Shown: positions 1-11,001, counted from the first letter of the stretch. The stretch: DNA of 64,000 bases from an uncultured Methanobacterium sp. (GCF_963665055.1 NZ_OY762015.1:2626501-2690500), one strand, 5' to 3'. The notes: generated by a model from the letters alone, not told the origin. Made by a program: numbers and translations.

Positions 1-151
1 CAGTGATCCTTGATTTTTTGGATTGGTATTCACAACTTACAGTTACTTTGTGCCCTTTTTTTACCAATCTCTTTGATAATTCTTCTGCTACTGTTTCAAA
101 ACCCCCATATTTAGCAGGTATACCTCGTGACCCCAATATTGCAATCTTCAA
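1..151 (-). CDS. Glycosyltransferase family 4-type, N-terminal fragment
   Basis: Only the first 50 codons lie in the window; the gene continues past the left edge. The N-terminus contains IAILGSRGIPAKYGGFET, the glycine-rich first strand and loop typical of GT-B glycosyltransferases of the DUF1972/rhamnosyltransferase type, which transfer sugars from nucleotide donors during surface polysaccharide synthesis. I chose a TTG start at 151 because GAGGT lies 8 bases upstream and the frame before it has no better start. It follows the family 2 glycosyltransferase by 48 bases on the same strand, so the two are probably cotranscribed. Acceptor and donor cannot be read from this fragment. Confidence 0.75.
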   Translation of the reverse strand, partial: MKIAILGSRGIPAKYGGFETVAEELSKRLVKKGHKVTVSCEYQSKKSRIT

Positions 152-199
152 CTTGACTTACCTCTGAATAAGATTTCTTTTTGTGGATAAAATTAATTT

Positions 200-952
200 T
201 TAATCCCTCAATTCATGGCTTTTTACCTTCAGATCAACTATTATGAATTTTATTTTTTGATACCATAAACTTTTGAATATCTTCCATCCATCTCTGGCAG
301 AACTTAACTTAGGTTTATCAACTCTCCTCCGGTAGTTTATGGGAATTTCATGGATTTTAAAATTAGCGTTATTTATTTTGGCAAAAATTTCAACTTCTAA
401 TTCAAATCCGTTGGATTCAATTCCGGTATTGAGGATATAATCCTTGACTCCTCTGTTAAAAACCCAATAACCTGTGCAAACATCTGAAATTTTACTATAT
501 AAAATACTGGCTAGAAAACTAAGTATGTAATTTCCAATAAGGTTAAATCTGGTGATAGAGTCTTTGCATCGCTTATCAGTTAACCTGTTTCCAAGAATAA
601 CATCACTTTTACTTTTTTTCAGTGATTTTAGTAATTTTAAAGCTTCATTTGGATCATAGGTGTTATCTGCATCAAGCATTATTATATACTCAGAGTCTAT
701 GGTTTCCAATCCTTTTTTAATAGAAAATCCTTTTCCCTGCCTTTTTTCATGAATTACTGTTGCTCCGTAACTGGCAGCGATTTCAGGAGTTTTATCATCA
801 CAATTATTATCCACTACAATAATTTTTGCATCAGGATATGACTCGGAAATCACTTTTAAAACGTAGCCTATGGATTTTTCTTCGTTATATGCTGGGAGTA
901 GAAATGTAGTCTTTTTCATAATATCCATATGGGCTACTATTGGCTCTTTCAT
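200..952 (-). CDS. Family 2 glycosyltransferase (dolichyl-phosphate sugar synthase-like)
   Basis: A 250-residue GT-A glycosyltransferase. Visible motifs are the nucleotide-binding start FLLPAYNEEKSIG, an acidic VDNNCDD stretch near residue 47, and the metal-binding LDADNTYDP near residue 95. The C-terminal part (RRRVDKPKLSSARDGWKI) resembles polyprenyl-phosphate mannose/glucose synthases, but there are no clear transmembrane helices, so it is a soluble or peripheral enzyme. The ATG at 952 is supported by GAGGTG 8 bases upstream. The promoter is probably the palindrome-embedded TATA at 1021-1044. It heads a likely two-gene unit with the glycosyltransferase at the left edge, suggesting surface glycan assembly. 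The sugar is unknown. Confidence 0.85.
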   Translation of the reverse strand: MKEPIVAHMDIMKKTTFLLPAYNEEKSIGYVLKVISESYPDAKIIVVDNNCDDKTPEIAASYGATVIHEKRQGKGFSIKKGLETIDSEYIIMLDADNTYDPNEALKLLKSLKKSKSDVILGNRLTDKRCKDSITRFNLIGNYILSFLASILYSKISDVCTGYWVFNRGVKDYILNTGIESNGFELEVEIFAKINNANFKIHEIPINYRRRVDKPKLSSARDGWKIFKSLWYQKIKFIIVDLKVKSHELRD

Positions 953-1020
953 TCATATTGCACCTCTTGTCACTTTTTTAGAAAGTGAATGATCCTTATT
1001 AGAATAACGTTACTACTATG

Positions 1021-1044
1021 CGATATGAATATATAAACATATCG
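1021..1044 (-). promoter_or_regulatory. TATA box inside a perfect 7-bp inverted repeat
   Basis: The sequence is CGATATG, 10 bases, CATATCG, a perfect 7-bp inverted repeat. Read on the minus strand, the 10-base centre begins TTTATATA, an archaeal TATA box, correctly placed to serve the glycosyltransferase starting at 952. The same architecture is at 4158-4181 with identical arms and the same flanking ATG trinucleotide. A dimeric regulator bound here would compete directly with TBP, so repression is the simplest reading. Confidence 0.7.
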
Positions 1045-1380
1045 TTTTTATGAAAATTTAAAAAAAAATTTTTATTTAATTCGTTTATTTAACATTTTCA
1101 TGTATATTTTTTAGCTATTTCCAAATAAAGAACATTATAATCATTATTATTCAATTTTAATTTAAATTTGGTTAAATATTTGTAATTTTAATGTAAATAT
1201 TGCTTTTTAAATGATTTATTAAATATTATGGTTATTATTCCAATTTTAAATTCATATTCAAACAAAAAAGTTGAAAAATTTTTGATTTTTTTGTTTTAAT
1301 ACTTACAAAATAAACATGACATGAGTGTATAATACCATTGAATTATGGGAATTGTTTAATTGAAAGTATCAATACATTGT

Positions 1381-1404
1381 AAAAATGCATATAAAAACAT
1401 ATCG
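1381..1404 (-). promoter_or_regulatory. One-armed copy of the TATA-enclosing motif
   Basis: The right arm ACATATCG and the adjoining TATA-like centre match the copies at 1021 and 4158 (about 18 of 24 positions), while the left arm is degenerate. Read on the minus strand it gives CGATATG followed by TTTTTATA. No gene begins within about 340 bases downstream on that strand, so it is either an orphan promoter, a remote second promoter for the glycosyltransferase, or a relic. Confidence 0.4.
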
Positions 1405-1548
1405 ATCATATACATGTCATAATGTAGAATTGAAAAATATTATATAAAATTTTTTTGGGAAAATTAAATAGATTGATGTGATGTCATGGGCTTGTTAGGG
1501 CATTGATTTAATAGAGGACTTAGATTCAAGTTGATATACGGAAGTTGG

Positions 1549-2208
1549 TTAACTTTTGACCTCATATAAATCATTTGAATACACTTCATTAACCAGTACT
1601 TCAACCTGTTTCTGGGTACAAGATTTGCAAATTGTTTTCCCGTCCACAGTGAACTCTTTCCAGTCCATAACATGTTCTCCGCACACTGAACACACTGCCA
1701 CGTGTTCTATGAATCCGGGAATATCGTTTTCAGGTACCTCAAAGTGGATCTCTTCCATGAGTAGAAGATCTTCAAGGGCTATTTCTTCCATCAGCTGGGC
1801 TGCGAATTCTATTTCTTCCTTTTCAGGGGTTAAATTTCCAGGTTTGGTTGAAATCATAATGTTTTCAAGCCAGGTCCAGAAACCCTGGCTTGAATTAAGT
1901 TTATCATCAAGGGCTGAAACCCGAACTGCTTTGCCACTGGAAATATCCACAAAAGTAGCGATGAATTTACCGTAATCACTGTATTTTAGTCTGCGATTAC
2001 CTAGACTGCACCCTGTAACTGCCTGTATGGCATCAGGAAGGCAGCGGTCTATTTCCACGTACACTACCAGATTCTTATTATCTCTGCTGGTTTTCATTCC
2101 CAATTGTTCCATGGCTATCATACACATTCGAGTTCCTAAAACAATGCCTGGACAGAATTCGCCATGTAAATCCCGTGCTTTTTCTAGGAGGGTTTGGTAT
2201 TCCTTCAT
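1549..2208 (-). CDS. FmdE-family protein with C-terminal zinc ribbon
   Basis: A 219-residue protein with the FmdE domain (formylmethanofuran dehydrogenase subunit E family) in its N-terminal half: HGEFCPGIVLGTRM near residue 13 carries the conserved His and Cys of the family. A zinc-ribbon follows at about residues 173-205 (CSVCGEHV, then CKSC). FmdE proteins accompany molybdenum formylmethanofuran dehydrogenase, but many homologues are free-standing and their biochemical role is unsettled. I chose the ATG at 2208 because GAGGTG lies just upstream, rather than the longer frame to 2253, which would run into the TATA region at 2244-2267. It lies on the same strand as the polyferredoxin group at 2905-4118 but is separated from it by about 700 bases. 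Confidence 0.85.
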   Translation of the reverse strand: MKEYQTLLEKARDLHGEFCPGIVLGTRMCMIAMEQLGMKTSRDNKNLVVYVEIDRCLPDAIQAVTGCSLGNRRLKYSDYGKFIATFVDISSGKAVRVSALDDKLNSSQGFWTWLENIMISTKPGNLTPEKEEIEFAAQLMEEIALEDLLLMEEIHFEVPENDIPGFIEHVAVCSVCGEHVMDWKEFTVDGKTICKSCTQKQVEVLVNEVYSNDLYEVKS

Positions 2209-2904
2209 TATTTCCACCTCACATTGCCACAAAATACAGTTAACGAATAACATATATAAACATGTCGTCTTATAGGGTAGGCGTAAATGTTTTATAGGTG
2301 GTTAAAATTATTTGTACGATAATTAGTGATTTCATTTTTAAACTTCTGTTTACAGGTAGAATTTGTTAAAAGTTCATTATTATCTTTTTAATAAGTTTTA
2401 AAGTAATTTAAACTATTTATATAACTCTTTGGATGTTTAATTGCTAAAATATTTTTTTTAGGCATGATATGTAGATATACTGAGAATGGTAAAAAAAATT
2501 CTAAGAAGAATATCAAACTGAAAGAATATCAAAAAATTGATAAAAATTTCATAATCTGCTAAGTTAGATCTTGTAAAAATTGTAGATATTGTAAAATTTA
2601 ATGGGAAATTTCAACTTGCCATGGAAATAAAAATTGAAATAGGTCTAGGTATGGAAGGATTCTGTTTTTAATCTAAAATCCTATTTTTTTATTATTTGGA
2701 TATTATTTATTTGAATACATTATGGATACTAAAAGTTGTATTGCACAAGAAGTTGTATTGCACATTATGTATTTTATTTAAGATTATAATATTTTTATAA
2801 CAATAGATTGTGTTTGCATTCAAATTATTATGTAAATTAATTTAATTATTACAACATGGTAATTAATTCAAAAAGAAAAAAAGGAGGAAGAGATAAAAAT
2901 TACT
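2209..2904. other. Long AT-rich spacer
   Basis: About 700 bases without a supportable gene. The left end holds the promoter of the FmdE-like gene (2244-2267). The remainder is A/T-rich with poly-A and poly-T runs and a short direct repeat (AGTTGTATTGCACA-like, near 2733-2763). The stretch near 2860-2900 follows the polyferredoxin stop codon on the minus strand and is a likely termination zone. Confidence 0.5.
2244..2267 (-). promoter_or_regulatory. Promoter of the FmdE-like gene with degenerate palindrome
   Basis: Read on the minus strand this is CGACATG, TTTATATA, then a 9-base tract ending TTCG. The left arm matches the 1021/4158 palindrome at 6 of 7 positions and the TATA box is exact; the other arm is weak. 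The TATA lies about 45 bases upstream of the chosen ATG at 2208, leaving room for a short leader carrying the ribosome site. Confidence 0.55.
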
Positions 2905-3900
2905 TTATTTCCCTTCAATTAATCCGGATAGCTTGTTCTGCCAGGATTTGGAACGGATGTTTTCCAGGTTCATCTTGTCCCGTTTAATGGTTATGCAGTT
3001 TTGTGGGCACACATTACTGCAGGCACCGCAGAGAATGCAGAATTTCTCTTCAATGGATGATTTATCATCCACAATACTTGCTGCATTACAGGGGCAGACG
3101 TCCACACATGCGTGGCAGGATTCACCTTTACATTCTTCGATGTTAACGGAAATTTCGCCTTCAAATGGTTTGATGACTTTAGCAGCATCAACCGGACAGA
3201 TTTCCTGGCACCAGCCGCAGTTAACACATTTGTCTTCCTCCAGAATGGCCCTTCCCTTGATTTCGGCATCTTCTGGATTTAATTCGTATTCACCATAGGA
3301 ACAAGAAGTACATGCTGCTTTTATAGCATCAACTGGGCAGGCACGTTTACACACCAGACAGTAAACACATTTATCTTCATCCACTTCGATGTCACGTTCC
3401 ATCTGTTCCTTGACAGTCATAGTTATGGCCTGTGGTGGGCACATCTCTTCACATATACCACAGTAAATACACTCATCCTTGTTTATATCGATTTCACCTA
3501 CAACCAGGTTGGAACGTTTAGGCAGTTCACGTTTTATGGTTATGGCATCCTGAGGGCAAGCAGTTTCACATGCCTTACAATATAAACACTCTTCATTGTC
3601 AATGTAGGCCGAGTGGTTCCATTGAGGATAGGCCTCCAGATCTTTGATGTTTTCATCGTTGATCTTGAACTCGAATGCTTCGAAAGGACAGGCTGATGCG
3701 CATAAACCGCATAAAACACAACTGTTCTTGTTAACATTCACGTAATCCATATCCACCAGTCCTCTGGCTATGGGTAATACTGGACCCAGCCTTAAGGATT
3801 CTGTGGGGCAGATGCTGGTGCATATACCGCATCCCACACATTTGTCACTGATGTAATCCAGAGAACGTTTGTCGTTCCCATTTCTTTCTACCGCGCTCAT
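2905..3900 (-). CDS. fwdF: Polyferredoxin with eight [4Fe-4S] clusters, FwdF-type
   Basis: The 331-residue protein has eight CxxCxxCxxxCP-type motifs in series (for example CVGCGICTSICP, CVLCGLCASACP, CLYCKACETACP, CIYCGICEEMCP, CVYCLVCKRACP, CVNCGWCQEICP, the variant CKGESCHACVDVCP, and CILCGACSNVCP), enough for eight [4Fe-4S] clusters. That count and the length fit FwdF, the electron wire of tungsten formylmethanofuran dehydrogenase, which passes electrons for CO2 reduction in the first step of methanogenesis. An extra CTSC pair near residue 198 is unassigned. The ATG at 3900 has AGGGG about 10 bases upstream; the ATG at 3909 lies almost on top of that site. The small ferredoxin gene precedes it by 26 bases. 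No fwdA, B, C or D is nearby, so the partner complex must be encoded elsewhere. Confidence 0.85.
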   Translation of the reverse strand: MSAVERNGNDKRSLDYISDKCVGCGICTSICPTESLRLGPVLPIARGLVDMDYVNVNKNSCVLCGLCASACPFEAFEFKINDENIKDLEAYPQWNHSAYIDNEECLYCKACETACPQDAITIKRELPKRSNLVVGEIDINKDECIYCGICEEMCPPQAITMTVKEQMERDIEVDEDKCVYCLVCKRACPVDAIKAACTSCSYGEYELNPEDAEIKGRAILEEDKCVNCGWCQEICPVDAAKVIKPFEGEISVNIEECKGESCHACVDVCPCNAASIVDDKSSIEEKFCILCGACSNVCPQNCITIKRDKMNLENIRSKSWQNKLSGLIEGK

Positions 3901-3919
3901 AAATACCATTCCCCTATAT

Positions 3920-4118
<199 letters not shown>

Positions 4119-4157
4119 AATTATCACCCTCACTTAATGATTGATGCTATAATTATG

Positions 4158-4181
4158 CGATATGGACATATAAACATATCG
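4158..4181 (-). promoter_or_regulatory. TATA box inside a perfect 7-bp inverted repeat (ferredoxin operon)
   Basis: CGATATG, 10 bases, CATATCG: arms identical to those at 1021-1044, and the preceding ATG trinucleotide is also shared. On the minus strand the centre reads TTTATATGTC, so the archaeal TATA element is enclosed by the arms. It lies about 40 bases upstream of the ferredoxin start at 4118, as expected for a core promoter. It is the best candidate for the control site of the ferredoxin-polyferredoxin unit. Confidence 0.7.
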
Positions 4182-4341
4182 AATTTCATTGAAATTTAAA
4201 AAAAATTAATAATTGTTAAAACCTTAAAAAAAGTTTTATTATCCTTTAAAAAGCGAAGTGTGAGGAAATTATAATGGATTTGATTGTTGGGTTGAAACCA
4301 TGAATTCTTTAAAAAAATAAAAAAGAGAAGTAGTAATAGGG

Positions 4342-4551
4342 TTATTTTTTGCCAACCATTACTTCAGTGGATTTAACAATGGCGATAACTTCGTCCCCGT
4401 CTTTAATATCCAGATCTTTGACAGATTCCTTGGTGATTATTGCTGTGATAACATCTGGAGCTTCTATTTTTATTTTGACGTTAGCCATTACTGCTCCTAC
4501 TTCCACACCCTCTACTTTACCTTTAATAGTATTCCTGGCACTTATTTTCAT
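4342..4551 (-). CDS. Molbindin-type TOBE/Mop domain protein
   Basis: A 69-residue single TOBE (Mop) domain: it opens MKISARNTIKGKVEGVEVGA and continues with the alternating strands and the TKESVKDLDIKDGDEVIAIVKSTEVM region characteristic of molbindins, which bind molybdate or tungstate as oligomers and act as oxyanion stores. This fits a neighbourhood devoted to a Mo/W-dependent enzyme. GGAG lies about 10 bases upstream of the ATG. It is separated from the ferredoxin gene by about 220 bases, so it probably has its own promoter. Molybdate and tungstate cannot be told apart by sequence. Confidence 0.9.
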   Translation of the reverse strand: MKISARNTIKGKVEGVEVGAVMANVKIKIEAPDVITAIITKESVKDLDIKDGDEVIAIVKSTEVMVGKK

Positions 4552-4689
4552 GGTTTAACATCTCCATTTTTAGTTTTCATCCAGTTTACTCGAGCGTGTT
4601 ATTTTATATATTAGATGATTAAAATATTTTTTTAATGTAAACTGTTACATCTCGGCATTTTCCACTATTTTGTATTACGGTGATAAACA

Positions 4690-5181
4690 ATGAATCAAGT
4701 ACAGTACAATCCAATTGGAATCATACATTCTCCCTTTAGGGAACTTCATGGAATGCCAATACAACCTGTTGGTGCAGAAGGAGTTAAAGGAGAAATAATT
4801 CTTAACAAAGAATATGAAGAAGGTTTAAAGGATTTAGATGGATTTTCCCATATTATATTGATCTATCATTTCCACATGTGCAATGGACATTCACTTAAAG
4901 TAAAACCATTCCTGGACACAGTAAAACGGGGTATATTTGCAACAAGAGCACCTAAACGTCCAAATCCTATTGGTATTTCAGTAGTTAAATTGGATAAAGT
5001 AGAAGGGAATGTAATTCATATATCCAATGTGGACATTCTTGATGGAACTCCTCTTCTTGATATAAAGCCATACATTCCTCATTTTAACACCTGTAATGAT
5101 GAAGAGGTTTCTATAGGCTGGTTTGACGATAAACATCATGAAGCTAAAGATAAAAAATCAGATAAACGTTTTGTTGACTAA
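4690..5181 (+). CDS. trmO: TrmO-like tRNA m6t6A37 methyltransferase (TsaA/UPF0066)
   Basis: A 163-residue member of the TsaA/YaeB family, recognised from YNPIGIIHSPF at the N-terminus, DLDGFSHIILIYHFH near residue 50, and FATRAPKRPNPIGISVVKL near residue 80, the S-adenosylmethionine-binding signature of the beta-barrel fold. Bacterial TrmO methylates N6-threonylcarbamoyladenosine at tRNA position 37; archaeal homologues are shorter and usually lack the C-terminal domain, as here. The ATG at 4690 is preceded by GGTGAT at 5 bases. It stands alone between oppositely oriented genes. The exact tRNA substrate is inference from the family. Confidence 0.85.
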   Translation: MNQVQYNPIGIIHSPFRELHGMPIQPVGAEGVKGEIILNKEYEEGLKDLDGFSHIILIYHFHMCNGHSLKVKPFLDTVKRGIFATRAPKRPNPIGISVVKLDKVEGNVIHISNVDILDGTPLLDIKPYIPHFNTCNDEEVSIGWFDDKHHEAKDKKSDKRFVD

Positions 5182-5495
5182 AAAATCAAAGACTTGGTAG
5201 ATCCCTAACTCAAAGGTAGATCAACTAACTCAAACATTCCCAGTAATGAGTAACAGATTCCATTCTCATTCTGGGGATACTATCTAGCTCTGGAATATTT
5301 CGTTAAGAATTAAATGTTTAATTGAAAATAAACCCTATTGTAAAATAAACCCTATTGTAAAATAAACCCTATTGTAATTAAAACCTTTTTTATGGGAATA
5401 ATAAGATTTTATGGAATAATGAGAAAAATTGACCGTATAGAAGGGATTTAAAGAATATTTTTTTTATTCAAATACAACAACAGGAAGAAGTTTGT
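5182..5495. other. Convergent spacer between trmO and nrpR
   Basis: About 310 bases between two genes that end toward each other. It contains short related stretches around AACTCAAA and GTAGATC (5190-5235), the 17-bp tandem repeat at 5324-5374, and T-rich tracts near 5390 and 5455-5465 likely to act in termination. No gene is visible. Confidence 0.5.
5324..5374. repeat. Three tandem 17-bp repeats
   Basis: The unit TAAAATAAACCCTATTG occurs three times head to tail; the first copy differs at one position. It sits in the convergent spacer between trmO and nrpR. Nothing indicates coding. It may be slippage-generated or contribute to termination. Confidence 0.85.
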
Positions 5496-7193
<1,698 letters not shown>

Positions 7194-7458
7194 CTATTCA
7201 CCCTTCTATTTTAGTATCAGTAAAATTATTTAGTTTTCAGGTAATCTTATTGTGTTTTTATAATAATCCTAGTTTCATTAATGAATTCTAGTATTATATC
7301 CATATATAAATTTAAGAATATTAGTTTTAATTATTGGGATTGATTTTAAATACTTATGGTTAAAATTCGGGATGTGAAACTTCTGGATATCAATGTTTCG
7401 TGAATATCAATGTGGGGAGGGTATGAAAAATAAAAGAAAAAAGAAATAATGAGAGGTT

Positions 7459-8817
<1,359 letters not shown>

Positions 8818-8835
8818 GATGTTTCCTCTTACTGG

Positions 8836-8844
8836 TATATAAAT
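8836..8844 (-). promoter_or_regulatory. glnA TATA box
   Basis: ATTTATATA on the minus strand, placed about 50 bases upstream of the TTG start at 8787 and directly followed (upstream side) by the first candidate operator. Its position rules out the longer reading frame to 8862. Confidence 0.75.
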
Positions 8845-8850
8845 GTTTGT

Positions 8851-8864
8851 GGATTGTGACAACC
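8851..8864. promoter_or_regulatory. Candidate operator 1 upstream of glnA
   Basis: GGATTGTGACAACC, an imperfect palindrome around a central G. It abuts the TATA box by 6 bases on the upstream (BRE) side, so a bound protein would occlude transcription factor B. A near-identical copy lies at 8919. The most obvious candidate regulator is NrpR, although the motif differs from the GGAA-N6-TTCC site described in Methanococcus. Confidence 0.55.
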
Positions 8865-8918
8865 ATAATTATTATGTACCAATTTCATCCAATGCAATGA
8901 ATTATGATATGTGTTCCA

Positions 8919-8932
8919 GGATTGTGACAATC
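8919..8932. promoter_or_regulatory. Candidate operator 2 upstream of glnA
   Basis: GGATTGTGACAATC, containing a perfect 6-bp inverted repeat (GATTGT, G, ACAATC). It is 68 bases from operator 1, and the similarity continues for about 12 bases beyond the palindrome in the same orientation, so the pair is a direct repeat of a roughly 26-bp element. Paired sites of this kind suggest cooperative binding. Confidence 0.55.
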
Positions 8933-9069
8933 ATATTATCTATGTGGCTGGTGCATCGTAAACTGAAATCTTTTTTAAAAATTAAGAAGTCTCGAAGATA
9001 TCTTTAAAAAATCTCTAAAAATCTTTAAGAAATCCTTTTAAAAGTAAATTAGAATATTTTTTAAAGAAA

Positions 9070-9465
9070 TCAACCTTTGGTACCATTTATGAATTCAACA
9101 GTGGCTGTGCTTATTTTTTCACCACTGGATGAAGTTAACCATGCATCATAATCAGTATAATCATGTGCTGGCACTTTTGGTAATGTTATTTTAGTTTTGG
9201 AGATTGCTTCTTTTTTAGCATTGTATCCAGTAACTGTTAAGTTGACAGAACTGTAGTTCTGTGCAGCCCTGTTTTCTACCATACCATTTACATGATAAGA
9301 ATTGTTATTGCTGGAGTCAATGTTAACTGTATACTGAATTATATCTGCCTTACTGTTATTATTCTGATTAATGAGATTTTTCATATCGAAAGTACATCCG
9401 CTGGTCATTACAATTGATATTACAATAATGAAGCTCACAATTAGTACTGATTTTTGGGATAACAT
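9070..9465 (-). CDS. Putative lipoprotein with FxLYD-like domain
   Basis: A 131-residue exported protein. A hydrophobic signal segment (residues 7-20) ends in MTSGC at residue 24, a lipobox-like site, so the mature protein is probably lipid-anchored at its N-terminal cysteine. The remainder, with a YHVNGMVENRAAQNYSSVNLTVTGY core, resembles FxLYD/DUF3426-type beta-sandwich domains found in archaeal and bacterial surface lipoproteins; function unknown. Four tandem 20-bp repeats lie immediately upstream of its start. It stands alone between glnA and the ThiF-like gene. Confidence 0.7.
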   Translation of the reverse strand: MLSQKSVLIVSFIIVISIVMTSGCTFDMKNLINQNNNSKADIIQYTVNIDSSNNNSYHVNGMVENRAAQNYSSVNLTVTGYNAKKEAISKTKITLPKVPAHDYTDYDAWLTSSSGEKISTATVEFINGTKG

Positions 9466-9500
9466 TAAAACACCTTATTCTTTGTTTGAGTGCAATAAAC

Positions 9501-9580
9501 ATTTTTAACAGGAATTACCTTTTTTTAACAGGAATTACCATTTTTAACTTGGAATTAAAATTTTTAAAGTGGAATTAAAG
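9501..9580. repeat. Four tandem 20-bp repeats before the lipoprotein gene
   Basis: Units of exactly 20 bases begin at 9501, 9521, 9541 and 9561. The shared pattern is TTTTTAA, 3-4 variable bases, GGAATTA. Copies 1 and 2 are almost identical; copies 3 and 4 are more diverged. The array starts about 35 bases upstream of the lipoprotein ATG, where a promoter is expected, and each unit carries TTTTTAA, so it could be a multiplied regulatory or TATA-like element rather than neutral slippage. Confidence 0.8.
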
Positions 9581-9748
9581 TTAATACTCTTTAATCATGT
9601 TTTTATATATTAATTAGTATTAATTAAGACATTTGTTCTGTCAAATGTGGCTTATCACTCTTGGTTTTCCAACATTTTACTGTTGTTACTTTAACTGTAC
9701 TGTTTCCAGGACTATGCAGGTAGTGGGTCACTAAATTACAGGGGTTAA

Positions 9749-10501
9749 TTAAAAACGAACGACTGAAAATGCTTCTTCTTTCATTAAATCAAACATCAGC
9801 ACACGAGGGGCCATAATAGGGCTTCCTTTACCAGTAATAAGTTTAACAGATTCAAAAGCCTGGAGACATCCCACTATATTGGGCACTGGCCCAATTACTG
9901 GTGGAACTTCTTTACTGAGATTTGAAACCTTTGAACGGATTTCATCGCTTAATTCTTTGCCCTGCGAGGGTAATTTAAATAATTCCTCGTAAGACGGTGT
10001 GGAACTGTTAAAAACACTAACCTGACCCATGGTGCCGTGTATTGCTCCATGGATGAATGGAATGTCTAACTTTTCACTGCACCGGCTTACAATAATACGG
10101 GTTAAAAGGTTGTCCAGTGCGTCAATGATGATTTGACTTCCCTTTAAAATTTTCAAAACGTTTTTATCATTTAACTCCTGGTTAAATGCTTCAACCTCTA
10201 TGGTAGGGTTAATGGATTCCAATCTCTTTTTGGTTATTTCTGTTTTTGATCTTCCCACGCTTTCCTGGCTACTCATTAACTGCCTATTTATATTTGATAG
10301 GTCGAAAACGTCTTTATCAACTATTCGAAGATTTCCAACCCCTATTCTGGCTAGCATTTCAGTGGTGGCTCCACCTATACCTCCACAACCAATGACCGTA
10401 ATCTGGGAGTTTAAGAGATTCAACTGTTCTTCTTCGCTGATAATTCCCTTTTGACGGTCTAACATTTCCCAATAACTTTTTGCTTCCTGTTCAGCAGGCA
10501 T
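9749..10501 (-). CDS. ThiF/MoeB/HesA-family adenylyltransferase lacking the zinc site
   Basis: A 250-residue E1-like enzyme. It has the nucleotide-binding VIGCGGIGGATTEMLARIGVG, the DLSNINRQ arginine-finger motif, the SKTEITKKRLESINP helix and the IDALDN motif, so it should adenylate the C-terminus of a ubiquitin-like sulfur carrier or another small substrate. The usual two CxxC zinc motifs are missing: the first position reads TPSYEELF, and the protein stops at about where the second begins. No MoaD/ThiS-like partner is adjacent. I prefer the ATG at 10501 because GGTG lies 5 bases upstream; an in-frame ATG at 10525 has no good ribosome site. The sulfur-carrier substrate is unknown. Confidence 0.8.
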   Translation of the reverse strand: MPAEQEAKSYWEMLDRQKGIISEEEQLNLLNSQITVIGCGGIGGATTEMLARIGVGNLRIVDKDVFDLSNINRQLMSSQESVGRSKTEITKKRLESINPTIEVEAFNQELNDKNVLKILKGSQIIIDALDNLLTRIIVSRCSEKLDIPFIHGAIHGTMGQVSVFNSSTPSYEELFKLPSQGKELSDEIRSKVSNLSKEVPPVIGPVPNIVGCLQAFESVKLITGKGSPIMAPRVLMFDLMKEEAFSVVRF

Positions 10502-10611
10502 AAATACACCAAAATAACCATTCATTAATTCTTTTTAGATAAGTTTTAGTCTGGTGTTGTTTATTTTTAATGTTTTTGGAGTTTTAATAACCACAAACTA
10601 TATATAAAAAA

Positions 10612-10650
10612 ACGATATATCATAATTATATATATCATAATTCGATATAC
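10612..10650 (+). promoter_or_regulatory. Promoter region with direct and inverted repeats
   Basis: Two direct copies of TATATCATAATT (10617-10628 and about 10631-10642) are bracketed by CGATAT at 10613 and CGATAT at 10643. The A/T-only core (ATTATATATA) can serve as TATA box for the small membrane protein starting at 10673. The CGATAT arms recall those of the 1021/4158 palindrome but spacing and orientation differ, so I do not count it as the same site. Confidence 0.4.
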
Positions 10651-10672
10651 TAATTTGGAGGTTACTCAACTT

Positions 10673-10858
10673 ATGGGAAACATAGTAAACGGCATCAAAT
10701 CATACTTCAAAGACAGGAAAAACAGGATAGTCCACGCATTAACTGGAGTTTCAATGTTAATATTAACCGTGTTTGATTCAATAAACCCTTACGTCCGGGT
10801 AGGTGTTTTTGCCGGTGCAGTGGGTTTCAACCTGTTGAGGATGAGATACTTGGGCTAG
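10673..10858 (+). CDS. Small membrane protein, copy 1
   Basis: A 61-residue protein with a basic N-terminal amphipathic stretch (NGIKSYFKDRKNRIVHALTG), one or two hydrophobic segments (about residues 24-52) and a conserved C-terminus FNLLRMRYLG. It is clearly paralogous to the next gene. GGAGGT lies 10 bases before the ATG at 10673, which rules out the upstream TTG. I do not recognise the family. The basic N-terminus and hydrophobic hairpin suggest a small inner-face membrane protein. Confidence 0.75.
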   Translation: MGNIVNGIKSYFKDRKNRIVHALTGVSMLILTVFDSINPYVRVGVFAGAVGFNLLRMRYLG

Positions 10859-11001
10859 TATACTGAAAAAAGTAGATTTTATGCGGTTGAAATTTATTTG
10901 AATTGAGTTATGCAATTGATTACAGTGAATCAATATTACAGTGAAGATATTACTTCATGAATTGAGGGGTACTTGATGAATTGAGAGGAGTTGAAAAAAT
11001 C

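Larger units (their letters stand above)
953..1548. other. AT-rich spacer with two palindrome-type promoters
   Basis: About 600 bases with no convincing gene in any frame. It holds two copies of the TATA-enclosing motif (1021-1044 and 1381-1404), both pointing left. The first suits the glycosyltransferase at 952. The second has nothing obvious downstream for about 340 bases. The rest is A/T-rich and stop-dense. Confidence 0.6.

Noticed and set aside
1464..1673. Minus-strand 69-codon frame and a plus-strand frame at 1556-1975
   Set aside because: They overlap the FmdE-like gene in other frames, have odd composition and no ribosome site or domain.
5324..5374. Short direct repeats as possible CRISPR remnants
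   Set aside because: The 17-bp units touch each other without spacers and there are no cas genes in the window.
10612..10650. Fifth copy of the TATA-enclosing palindrome
   Set aside because: CGATAT arms occur in the same direction, 30 bases apart, so the inverted-repeat geometry is absent.
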